Source: Steinernema hermaphroditum
Lineage: Eukaryota; Nematoda; Chromadorea; Rhabditida; Steinernematidae
Direction of reading: 5' to 3'
Assembly: GCA_030435675.1 (NCBI GenBank)
Contig: CM059622.1
Span: 7,502,001 to 7,566,000, forward strand
DNA: 64,000 nucleotides
Below the pieces are notes generated by a model. It did no database searches, had not been told where the DNA came from, and saw only the letters and a program-made list of their open reading frames with translations. Numbering within the stretch: the stretch's first letter is position 1; each line of letters opens with the position of its first letter. Of this stretch, positions 22,428-32,489 are shown one piece after another. The position numbers and the translations under genes were made by a program.

Positions 22428-23034
22428 ATGGAGGCCTCGTTCCTGCCCTCGGCCGCTGGCCTCGTGCCGCTCCCCTCGCCGTCGACCTCCTCTTCCCCCT
22501 CGGCCTCCTCAATCCTCTCGGACCGGAACCCCTCGCCACCACCCTTCCCCCATGTCTCCGACGAAGAACTCACCAACCTCAGCGTCCGTCAGCTCAATCA
22601 GCGCCTTCAGGTGAGACCTCAGCCCGATGCTCCTTTCACGATCGTACTTTTAGGGCCAGAAGCGGGAGGTCGTGCTGCAGCTAAAGCAGAAGCGCCGAAC
22701 TCTGAAGAACCGCGGCTACGCCTATAACTGCCGCGTCCGACGTCTCCAGACGCAGTCGCAGCTCGAACACGAGAACGCACGCCTCGTTGAGCAGGTCCGA
22801 AACCTTACCGACGCCGTCTACGGCCTCCAGGCGAAGCTGCAGTATTACGAGAGCCTCGGATGCGGCGCCCCAGGACCAGCCTTCTATCATCCCGCCATCC
22901 AGCACGTCGCTTCCGTCGCCCCTCCGCCACACACGACGCACCCTTCCCTCAGTCAGCCCCAACCCTCCGTGGGCGTCGTGCAGCCCACTGCTCTCGCCTC
23001 CCAGCTCTATCCCACGTTCACTTCGGTCGCTTGA
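22428..23034 (+). CDS. Maf-type bZIP transcription factor
   Basis: Exons 22428-22610 and 22654-23034 encode 187 residues. A Ser/Pro-rich N-terminus leads to the extended homology region VSDEELTNLSVRQLNQRL. The basic region then reads LKQKRRTLKNRGYAYNCRVR, where the Maf signature RGYA is kept and QS before CR is replaced by YN. The leucine zipper follows (about residues 96-125), then a short Pro/Ser/Thr-rich tail. It binds MARE-type DNA elements as a dimer. Length is close to small Mafs, but with extra sequence on both sides. The ATG is 2 bp after the stop of the receptor gene, and the AG at 22367-22368 could be its trans-splice acceptor. AATAAA at about 23180. Confidence 0.9.
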
Positions 23035-24054
23035 CGCCGTCGACGACCCTTGCATTCGCCCTCCTCTTCATAATATTCGACTCCGAAACACTCAATCTAC
23101 GGGACTCCCCTTCGCCATTCCGCTACCCACGCCTCCCCTCACACGTCCAGTTGCTCATTCCGATGTCTTTGTCAATCGAATAAATGCTCTACGATGAGAA
23201 GAAACCCTCCAACATGTCCACCAGGAAAGAAAGAGAAATATTGCAGAGGAATGATAAGCGCAAGTTCCCCTCCAATCCAACTTGCGCCCCGTGTCGAGTC
23301 CCCGAAGTGGCCCTTATCGGCCTTCGACCGGCATCGCCGTTGGGCCGATTCAGCACTTGATGTTCCCCGCTTTCGCAGTGGCGAAAACAACAATTAGCAT
23401 CCGAGACCTGCTGATAAGACACGTTTCTCGGCCAAAAAGTAAACAAACAGGACAAACTACAACGAACTTACAGCCGACGAACCTTTTACCGCACAGCTGA
23501 GGGACACAACCGTGCCGCAAGCCCACTCCCTCGGAATGAACACAAAGCGCGGAACCACTACAGACCAGACAAATGATGTCTGAGAGGCAAAAGAGTCTGC
23601 GTCTAGTGCGCCCCCTTGCTTGAGGTCTAATAAATCGTTGTAAGAGGTTGAGCCAGCAGCAATACCATCGTACAAGCAAACCCAGGCCCTCGATACCGTA
23701 ATCTCCGTGGGTTCTGCAATTGTAAAATGAACAATAACAGTTGCAACCCCTGACTCAGTTTACGTCACCGTAAACACGCGCCATAGGAGATGTTCACCGG
23801 TTATCACTCCGCGACGGTTCGCTCTCCTTTTCTGCCATATTCTGTTGTTCTGTTTAGTCTTGAAGCACTTAGTGCTGGCCTCGGGCTGACACCGTTCTCC
23901 GCTATCAGTTTCCCGAGGGCGATTGTCGCCGCTCCGCCGATAACGCGAACGCTCGCGAATGCAAATTCGCTTCCTTGGAGACAATCGAACAGATGATAAA
24001 CGTTCGTATATCTTAACGTTTATTTAAAAGACAACCTGATGGAGAGAAAGTGTT
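23035..24054. other. Intergenic, no gene seen
   Basis: Bases after the Maf polyadenylation signal hold several short frames on both strands with no family resemblance. No repeat found elsewhere in the window was noticed here. Confidence 0.4.
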
Positions 24055-24303
24055 TCATTCGGGCGTGTGCTCCTTGAAACCGAGTCGCGCGAGATCGTCC
24101 TGTTCCATCAGTCCGGCGTCCATTCGACACTTCAAGTAATCTCGGGCGAAGCCACGGCATTCTGTGCTATGCTGATTGGCTTCGTGCAGACACAACATGT
24201 ACTTCAACATCTCCACCTTGCACTGACCTTCGTGATCGAGCGGGAAAGACCCTTTCAGCGGCGGGGTGACGGGTGCTACTCGCTGGAACGGACCAGTCGA
24301 CAT
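24055..24303 (-). CDS. cox19: COX19, mitochondrial copper-handling twin CX9C protein
   Basis: Single exon of 82 residues from an ATG that directly follows GTCGTTCAG. Two CX9C motifs are present (CKVEMLKYMLC and CRGFARDYLKC) with the family context GSFPLDHEGQC before and ECRGFARDYLKCRMDAGLM after, then LARLGF. COX19 is an intermembrane-space/cytosol protein oxidised by MIA40 and needed for copper delivery to complex IV. Length matches the family (80-100). It is the last of a run of minus-strand genes, 136 bp downstream of a small membrane-protein ORF, which suggests an operon. Confidence 0.92.
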   Translation of the reverse strand: MSTGPFQRVAPVTPPLKGSFPLDHEGQCKVEMLKYMLCLHEANQHSTECRGFARDYLKCRMDAGLMEQDDLARLGFKEHTPE

Positions 24304-24439
24304 CTGAACGACCCCGCTGTCAGTATCACATGCAAACGCACAAAAGGTAGAAGTAGATGATGAAACACAGAACGGTTCAAACAGGTGGAAGAAAAGTTCA
24401 CATTTATGAAAAGGAAACAACTATATATGCGGAACGACA

Positions 24440-24613
24440 TCACACGTCGCGCTTGGCCTTTGACTGGATGTCGACATACTTGTCCCAACTCTGAACGGGG
24501 ATCGGCCGAGGCGGTTTAAAATAGCGGTACGTTTCGTAGAGACCGTAAGCACAGCCGGCAATGACCAAGCCGGAGAACAGGATCATACTGTCGATCTGTG
24601 ACTTTCGCACCAT
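24440..24613 (-). CDS. Small single-pass membrane protein, unknown
   Basis: A 57-residue frame beginning MVRKSQIDSMILFSGLVIAG. It has a short basic start, one membrane segment (about residues 8-27) and a tail with RYFKPPRPIPVQSWDKY. The layout resembles small mitochondrial inner-membrane assembly factors, and it sits just upstream of COX19 on the same strand, but I do not recognise a family. No strong acceptor precedes the ATG. Confidence 0.45.
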   Translation of the reverse strand: MVRKSQIDSMILFSGLVIAGCAYGLYETYRYFKPPRPIPVQSWDKYVDIQSKAKRDV

Positions 24614-24618
24614 CGTGA

Positions 24619-24981
24619 TCAATCGGATTCCAAAGCACTCGACTCAGAATCTCGTGAAATCCAGCGATTTAGATCGGCGTGGCGAAGGCGCGTCCCGGCG
24701 AGTTGTCCAAGCGAGATTGAGTCTTCTGTCCAGTAGTAGAATTTGCTGAGCACTGAGATGTTTTGGTAGACGTATCGACGAGCTTCTTCCGACCTCCGCA
24801 GATGGCAGAATCCAAGGAAACTGAATCCGGCTACAGCAAGTTCCAGAGACACAAAACCCAAAAGGCCCTTTCTCACGGAAGACGCCAGGATGAGAGCTGA
24901 AACGACAAGCGGAAGTAAACGACTGGATACGAACAAGATATCGTGGATCGAACAAAACAAAATGAACCGAAAATTAACCAC
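24619..24981 (-). CDS. Hypothetical protein with hydrophobic N-terminal half
   Basis: A 120-residue open frame between the chromodomain-ankyrin gene and the small membrane ORF. The first half is hydrophobic (LLPLVVSALILASS, VSLELAVAGFSFLGF) and the second polar. No family recognised. It overlaps by frame with nothing else convincing, but could equally be the 5' UTR of the next gene. Confidence 0.3.
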   Translation of the reverse strand: MVNFRFILFCSIHDILFVSSRLLPLVVSALILASSVRKGLLGFVSLELAVAGFSFLGFCHLRRSEEARRYVYQNISVLSKFYYWTEDSISLGQLAGTRLRHADLNRWISRDSESSALESD

Positions 24982-25143
24982 AAGAGGCGACGAGCAATTT
25001 TATCTAGAACTATGCACTCTAGCAACGGAAAATAATAATAATAGAACATTCTTGCAGCTGAAACTGCTTCAGTTGGCTAATGCGACATCTCACTCTCGAA
25101 ACGTTAGTACACCGAGATCAATTAAAATACCATAAAACACGCA

Positions 25144-28100
25144 TCACATGGCTGACGACGATGCACACATGTCCACGCAATCCTCATCTTCTATATTTTC
25201 GGGAACATTAATCTTGCCAGAAGGGACTTCGATCTTGATCACCTGCGTCACCACAAATAAGGGTCGCCTCCGGTACTCTTCCTTCAGTCTAACATTCAGG
25301 ATGTTTCTTCTTAACAGGTTCGTGGCAAACAGGAAGTGATGTCTCCCTGCGTTGGTCAATGGTTCGCAGTTCTCGCCATTCATCATAATCTGATCCACAG
25401 GCGACCATCCCCAAAAACGTGCAAGATACTAAAGTACGTAATATAACGCACTCTTCGGTACAACGAAATACCTACCGAAACGTTGTCCTTATTGATGGCA
25501 TCAAACACAGGCGCAGTGTCAACAAGCATGCACGTCACAAGGAATCCTTCCGAATCACCAAGAGTCTCATCAGTGACATCGAAGGTATAACTGTTCTCCA
25601 TGGGATCACATAAAGATGTCATGAACATCGGCGACACCGATGCATTGATAACTTTGACATCCCTAAAGGATTCACAAACGAGGTTTAGACTGTAAAGCAA
25701 ATCACAAACCTCAAGACATCTTGGCGTTTTTCTGACAACCTTTTCAACAAGTTCAAATGCGAATACAGTTCAGCCACAACCTTCCGCTTCATCTCACATT
25801 CCTTAGCTTTCAGTTTGGTGCGACAACCTGAAAAACATACATACTAACGAAAGATAGGTGATGTGCATACGCTGAGAGACGTTTGCTCCGGCACACAACA
25901 ACTCCTTAACAATGTCCTCATCGACTTTGTGATCGATGGCCATGTCGAGAGTATTTCGATTACGCCTATCAGTGGCGTTTATTGGAGACCCAGCGCCAAT
26001 CAGCCTCCGCAAATTGCACAGCTTGTTCATCTTGACGGCAAGCATCAGAGGTGTTAATCCATTGGCATTCCTTGCACTGAGATCAGCACCGTTATCCGCG
26101 AGTATTCGAATCAAGGTGTCACACTCATGCTTGCTGGAACATGGCTGATTGACCAGCTGAAATCGCTATAGTTAAAAAACGCACTTTGAATCACACACTC
26201 ACCATGTGCAAAAGTTTGTCACCTCCATCATTCTCGTAATCTAAGTTGAACTTATTCTTGGGATTTCTCAAGGCCTTCACAACGCTCTCAATGTCTTTGG
26301 CTTTAATGGCGCCGACAAACTGATTTTGTCCTAGCACAAAATCTCCCTGCTTCGAATATTCTTCCTCTTTAGTTTTGAAGAGCTCGTTGACATCGACATC
26401 CTTCACGCTACTTGGTAGCTGATGCTCTAGGCGTCGTCGACTTTGGGGAGCAGGAACCTCCTCAGAAGGTTGATCTCGACTAACACGTTTTCCAGTTCGT
26501 TCGCGAATCGACGTAATCCTCTGAAACGTACTATACACGCAAACTAGCGGGCTTCATCGACATACCAATTGTTCTGGATCTGGCAACGAAACCGACGCAG
26601 ATGGCTTCCTTGGTGCACTTCTACTCGTTGATGGTTTTGCTGATGAACTTCCAGCAGAAGATCCAACCGTGACCGTCTGCTGGTTCAAGATTGAGTCCAA
26701 GAGGGATTCAGCTGCATTGTTCACAGTGGAAACTCGACTTATGTTCAACTTGACTGGATCTTTCTTCACAAGAACGGGCCTCTTCTTCGGAATCATGCAA
26801 TTCTTGTTAGGAGGCTTTGTGATTGCTCCACTGGACCCCGCAACCACTTTCTGGGTGGCTAACGTTCTCGGTTTCGTAACAGCTACCTGCTTAACGGACG
26901 CGGCAATATTCTTTTTCCTTTCCTCAACTTGTCCCATGGCTGTAATAAACTCTCCTTCTTAGCATACGACAAAATTCGTGCGTACCTTTCATGCTCGCAA
27001 GCTTCAAGTCAGCAATCATTTCTTTCTCTCTGGATTCCTGTGCCCGAATTTTCAGGCGCTTTATCTCTTCTGGGTCGTTGTGCTTCTTTGAAGAATATCT
27101 ATTCTTGACCACTTTTCTAGCCCTCGAGGACTCACTCGTGTCCGATTCCGAATCGGACGAAGAGCTACTTTTCTTCTGTTTCTTCCGACCTGGTTCACAT
27201 TCATCGGAAGAGGAGTCTTCCGCTGTGATGAAATCCGTATCTAAGTTAGTATCTCCAAGACCACTACGCTTTCGGCCTGCCATCTTCGCTAGAGCGCGCT
27301 TGACGGACTTGGAGGGTATTCTGTCACGAGCAATGCTTCCCCGTTTCTTTGAAGAGCCACTGCTCGCAGACGACGCTGTTGACTTTTCTCTTCCTTCTTG
27401 AAGGGCACGAAGTTGACCACGCGTCAATCGTACGGACGTCGCTGGGCTATCAATGGAATTCACTGCCAACAATGCCTTAAAATCTACGAGGTCCCACAGA
27501 ATATGCTTTTACGCAAACCTTCTCTGTTTCTGTCATAACGCGATCAGATACGTACAGATTCATGATCTCCTTCTTGGTAGCCTCGTCCACTTTGTCACCG
27601 GTGACAGTGTCAAGAATGCCTCCCCAGCTCTTCGATTCATCTTGGCGCTTTCTGTAAAATGCCTCCGCTTCCTTAGCCTAAACGATACTTCATCAGTACC
27701 CACTCGTCACATAAAAGTCTGCATAAATAGCTCCAATCATAACGGAACCATCTGTCTGTCCAGTCATATTTATAGTAACTCACCTCTTTTTCGCGCTCCT
27801 CTGCTTCCTTTTCATCCCGGTCATGTTTCTCTTCCCAATAGAACTCGATCACATCATCACAGCCTTGCTCAATTAGACTGCTTTCTGGCTCCCAACTATC
27901 CTGGCTTGCATCATAGCCTTTCCATCGAATCTTATACAGTATCTTGTTGTCCCGTTGCTTCTTGTGAGCCACGATGCGTTCGATCTTAAACATAACATCA
28001 GACCGTAATGTTAGGAAAAAATGTAATATCGCACCTCATAGAGCTCTTCGTCCCCATTACGCACATCCGAAGCATCTTTGTCACCATTTTCCGCTTCTTC

Positions 28101-28265
28101 GCCTTCCACGTCTTCATCTTCCTCGTCTTCTTCTTCCAAATTCGGGTCAGCAACTCTACGAGAAGGCTTGCTTTTGTTTTTCACAGGAGATCCTTCCTCA
28201 TCACTGGTTTCTACAGAGGAAACATCGCTGGATTCCGCTGGCAGGCTCTTTTCCTGCTCATCCAT
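25144..28265 (-). CDS. Chromodomain plus ankyrin-repeat protein, MPHOSPH8 (MPP8)-like
   Basis: Multi-exon, roughly 800 residues. In order: an acidic Ser-rich N-terminus; a chromodomain reading ELYE-IERIVAHKKQRDNK, LYKIRWKGYDASQDSWEPE and EQGCDDVIEFY, with candidate methyl-lysine cage residues Y (LYE), W and Y (RWKGY); a long Lys/Ser-rich linker (RKKQKKSSSSSDSESD); at least three ankyrin repeats (about 26400-25860, e.g. NANGLTPLMLAVKMNK); and a C-terminal domain. Chromodomain first and ankyrins last is the order in MPP8, the H3K9me3 reader of the HUSH silencing complex. Splicing GAG to ATC removes a 50-bp intron containing CCTAAC. The ATG follows GTGCTCAG by 4 nt. It is AT-richer than neighbours and divergent from CTF8 (328 bp apart). 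Confidence 0.8.
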
Positions 28266-28593
28266 TGTCTGAGCACAAATCAATTCTTAAAATAGAAACC
28301 CCTTTGAGCAAAATTGACATCCGGAAGGACTCGCGAAACGCAATCAAAAACAAAACTGTGAGATGTGTTCGTTTTTTAACGGCGCTCACAAAGTGGCGAA
28401 ACAATGGAAACGAACAGAAAGACCCACCGACGAACGGTGGAATTATTATGCTGGTCGGCGTGAGACCACGTTACTAGACATAGTGTGCGGTAATTCGAGC
28501 GGTTCCAACTGCGCGACCGCTCTCGGCTTCTTTCAACCACGAGTGACTAACAAAACCTTTTGCAGAGAAAGAGACGTCTACTTCGGTAACAGA

Positions 28594-28965
28594 ATGCAAT
28601 TCCGTCTCGTAACGAATGCGTAAGTCTTTTCTGCTTGAAAGTACTCCTATGGTTTTGTTTTTAGGGGTGGCGTCAAGGAGTGGATCATGATCGAGGTGCA
28701 GGGATCCCTTCAGTGCGACGGCGATATGTCAGGGCTGCTCGCGGGAAATCTCGCATGGAGAAAGTCCACCGGGGAACCTCTGCTTCTGATTGGACATCTG
28801 ATGCTGGAAGGGAAAATGGTGATGTTGGACAAGCCCCTTGGAGTCCTGCGGCCGGGAACTCCTGACTCACCAAGCGAAGTGACGGCTGTCGCGGTAGTGC
28901 GCAAGAAGATACTATTTAAGCAGCGGCCTCGACCGATCGTAGCAGCTGGAAGCGTTATGAGTTGA
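28594..28965 (+). CDS. ctf8: CTF8, subunit of the alternative clamp loader
   Basis: Exons 28594-28619 and 28665-28965 encode 108 residues; the junction gives TNAGGVKEW. Family landmarks are EWIMIEVQGSL, LLIGHLMLEGKMV and LDKPLGVL, all in the expected order. CTF8 with DCC1 binds CTF18-RFC to load PCNA and support sister-chromatid cohesion. Length fits the family (about 110-130). The intron is 45 bp. TTTTGCAG at 28557-28564 is a likely leader acceptor 29 nt before the ATG. It shares a short promoter region with the divergent chromodomain gene. Confidence 0.88.
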
Positions 28966-29034
28966 ACATTTTATTATTACCAGCAATGTTAAAGCTATCT
29001 GCGCATAAATTATAAATAACGGACAATATGGCGA

Positions 29035-30615
29035 TCATGCGCCTAGCGAGAAGCATACAACCACCTTGTCGACATCGACGTTCCTTGGACAACTGACATG
29101 AATGTCAGCTCGCAAAAATGCGTACACAATATCAGTTATCAAAAAAATCTGAGCTACATCGTAGAGGATGGTCGCGGCGAAGTAAAAGTTGGCGTTCCCT
29201 GAGCCAGTGATTATCCACATCTTCCACATAATGGGCGATAGTACGAGGCAGCTTATGTAAGCACATCCAATGACCAGGGTGTAGCGAATATCTATAAGGA
29301 TACGACAAATTTGAAGATAAAGCCCTCAAATACTTACATTTCCTGAAATTTGTAAACATAGGGATCAGGGCGAGATACACGCAGATATCTGCGAGAGTCG
29401 GGTATGGAGCAAAGGTCGCCATTGTGATCAGCATTACAACAAAGTAAACACTTGGATCCCCTCTGGAAGTGAAAATAAGTACCATTTAGACTTACTACAC
29501 TCCTTACCGTAAAATGAACGCAAGAGGAAATATGTAAAGAAGATAATTAACTTGGAAAACCCATGTAAAGAAAGACTGGAAATGCTCAAACGTCATGCAG
29601 AAATGATACCAAAATATCCCCATGTTTGGGTGTAAGTCAGGAAACAGCAACCTGCAATCTCTACAAATATAGCTGGCGGAAACATGAATATACTTACGAG
29701 AACTCATAGGTGTTCGGAAGAAAATCGTTAGAGCCCTGCAGGTGTGCGCTAAGAGCGTTCCAGCAGCCGAATCCAGTCAATGTCGCCAACAAAGCAGCGA
29801 TTACCTTCGAATTCGTTGAGCGCATCTTAAACCCAACGATTTGTACGGCGAATACTGGGATGTAGTGGAGATTTTGGTGAACGAGAAGCGACGTTACGAA
29901 AGCGCTCAGAAGAACACACTGCTTGTTCACGGCCAAGAAGAACAACGCAATCAGCAGATTGGAGAAAGCAGTAATGTTGAAAACGGCAGAAGAGGCGATG
30001 GTGATCGGGTTGAAGAAATAACTGAAACACAATCGTCGACCACGGCAACCAAGGCTAACGAAACCCACCACAGGAAAACGAGATGAGGGATGTCCTGAAC
30101 TTCTTGCGTTTTTACGGAAAGCTTCCTGTCCCTCATGTAGGCACGAGCAGCGTGTCGAAAAACCAGCGCAGTGACGACATCGAACAGGATGAACAGAGAG
30201 GGGATAACAAACGGTAGGTCAATAACAACATCGAAGGCTGCCAGGAAAACTGGTTGCTGAAAAATCACTGAAAGGCGTGGGATCGTGTTGGTCCAACCAT
30301 GTGGAACAAGTCGCCATCGTACGCAGAAAAGCCGCTGCGCTTGAGATGAATCGCTTCGCGGAGACGGCTGATGGAGGATAGAGGAGTCACTAGTTCCGGC
30401 CTGTTTTGTAGATAGCCGGAGAAGAACACGATGGCGACGACTCTCAGAAGAACGCCGGCCACTAGTTCCCTGAACGTCGACAGTCGCTGCGATCGGAAGA
30501 TCAGAAGAACTCACCGGACGATCGTGAAGCGGGAGACGCGGTCCTCGAAGAGAGGCGCCTCTTTCATCTCTGGCTTCCATTCTGCGGGAATCTCGACTTC
30601 TTCTTCGGCGCCCAT
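29035..30615 (-). CDS. pigu: PIG-U, GPI transamidase subunit
   Basis: Several exons on the minus strand. The start MGAEEEVEIPAEWKPEM (30615) is joined across a 44-bp intron to ELVAGVLLRVVAIVF. Family landmarks: RPELVTPLSS, SGFSAYDGDLFHM, NMGIFWYHFCMTFEHFQSFF, FAPYPTLADICVYLALIP and ITDIVYAFLRADI. Multiple membrane segments throughout. PIG-U is the ER membrane subunit thought to help recognise the GPI lipid during transfer to proteins. The ATG is 10 nt after GACTCTCAG. The short C-terminus after YAFLR is not well conserved. GPAA1, another subunit of the same enzyme, lies 11 kb away. Confidence 0.92.
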
Positions 30616-31276
30616 CGTTTCCACTGAGAGTCGCTTCTTCGACGACCGAACCATTGTCGGCGAAGAAACTCTGGATCTGGACTACAGTAATCACCCGCCT
30701 GATATTCAGGGAACACGAGTTTTCGGTGCACCTTTATTCGTGGATCGGCAGGCATCCTCTACAGAATCGTATCTTGAGTTGCGTTCCTTGAACAGATCCT
30801 CGCGTGATCGCTACCGAATGGCTCGGTCGGCGACGATCCACAGCTGTCCAGTTAGCCGAGGACTCCCTCACGTGTCCTTTGCGACTTTGTTTTCCGTCGC
30901 ATCGGCCAAAACAAATAGACTCCAATTTAGGAAATAATCCATTTGGAGTGCGTTAGTCGTGGCCTCTAAACCTTATTTGAGGCCCGTCCCGTCACTGTTT
31001 TCGACTTTCTCGCGCCACTTTTCCCTTCCCGCCCGAAGCGAGTGGAGAAGAAGCTGAACTCCATTCACCTTTCCGTTATCGTGGCCACAGAATTGCAATA
31101 TCGGCACTCCCCGTGCGTCATCCAGTCGAGGGGATCACCACGTGGTTCCCTTTGGCGCCAATAAGTCGCGTGGAGGGCCGAGTAATTGCAACACTTGAGG
31201 GCGCCACACACCCTTAGGGGAGCGCCGCCTTCTCGTTCTCGAAGCCCCCTTCTGGGCTCATTCCCGCTGATGCGCC

Positions 31277-32127
31277 ATGGGGAACGCTCGCTCCACTCGG
31301 TCCTCGGCTTCGCGCCCTTCTTCGGGACCCTCGCCGCCCAAGGACGCACTTCTCAACCCCTACCAGGTGCATTCTTTTGCTGTTCAGAGTGTTAGGATAG
31401 GCTCTGCAGAAAACAGTTGTTCAAGAGGTGTTCAGTCACATGAGCATGAGCAAAACGGGCCACGGGAACTGCGGACGGACTGTGATGAAGCGGCTCCTTC
31501 TGAAGGACGCCGACGTGAAGCACATCTTCCGGAACACGGACGGTTTCGGGGGGATGATCGTCGCCGTGAGCACTGGACACCGGAGAGGGCGCTGCGGCCT
31601 GGACGAGCACGCGCATGAGGTGGTCAGGCTGCTCCAGATGGTCCTCGAGAACCTCGACGCGCCCCAGAAGATCGCCGAGGAGTGCGAGCGCATCGGGAGG
31701 ATGCACCGACGACTCAAGATGTTTGGCCTGAAGACGGAGCACTGGGACCTGCTGGGTGAGGCGATCTCGGAGACCGTCCGGGAGTACCAGGGCTGGCGGA
31801 AGCACCGTGAGGCCCTCCGCGGTGCGAACATCCTCGTCTCAGTGATCGCGGATCGACTGCGCAAAGGTGTTCGCTTGCAGTCCGAGGGCCCTTCACCATC
31901 GAATATCTTCAGGCTTCCAGCAGAAGGAGGTCGAGAAGCGCCGGAGTCGATACGCTCCCGCTACCCGGTCTTTGAGCGAAAACGGGAGCCGCACGAGTGG
32001 AGACTCTACGCTTTTGGACTCGAGCGTCGCCTCGGAGGGATCCTCCAAGGAGCAGGAGCTGGACGAAAACGGAAACCGGAAGGCAAAAGGGGTCAACCGG
32101 TCCCGGAGCCTCAACACTCGCAGGTAG
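31277..32127 (+). CDS. Globin with N-myristoylation signal
   Basis: Exons 31277-31366, 31410-31866 and 31913-32127 give 253 residues. MGNARST fits the MGxxxS/T myristoylation signal. The globin fold spans about residues 31-165. DEHAHEVVRLLQ gives a His at E7 with Val four later (E11), IGRMHRRLKMFG gives the proximal His F8, and HWDLLGEAI and WRKH complete helices G and H. A Ser/Lys-rich tail of about 70 residues (SENGSRTSGDS...) ends NTRR. Membrane-anchored extended globins occur in nematodes and act in signalling and redox more than oxygen transport. The 3' end is less sure: another frame after 32150 (KFRVLPKTPDD) could be a last exon. Confidence 0.78.
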
Positions 32128-32489
32128 TTGCCACGTTCAGGCCTGCACACAGAAATTTAGAGTTCTTCCGAAGACGCCCGACGATTTGGATGCCAACGGA
32201 AACCTCCTTATTCTTCCGACGCTTCTTCCGATCAGGAAGTACTCGGAACCGCCTCGCGTCCACTACCACTTCCAGCACTGAATCTCACGAGAAATTGTAT
32301 TGTGTGTACATATCGCTTGGAAGATCGCTTTACTCTCCAATAAATCGCTTCCTCATCGCAAAAGGGCAAGTGCGCCCAATTTGGCCCTCCACCAGCGGGG
32401 CGCGCGTCGTTTCGACGGTGCCGTTTCCCCGGCAACGGAGTCCTCACTCGCTGCGCCGACTCCGCTCGACTCGGGCCGAATTCTCTCCC

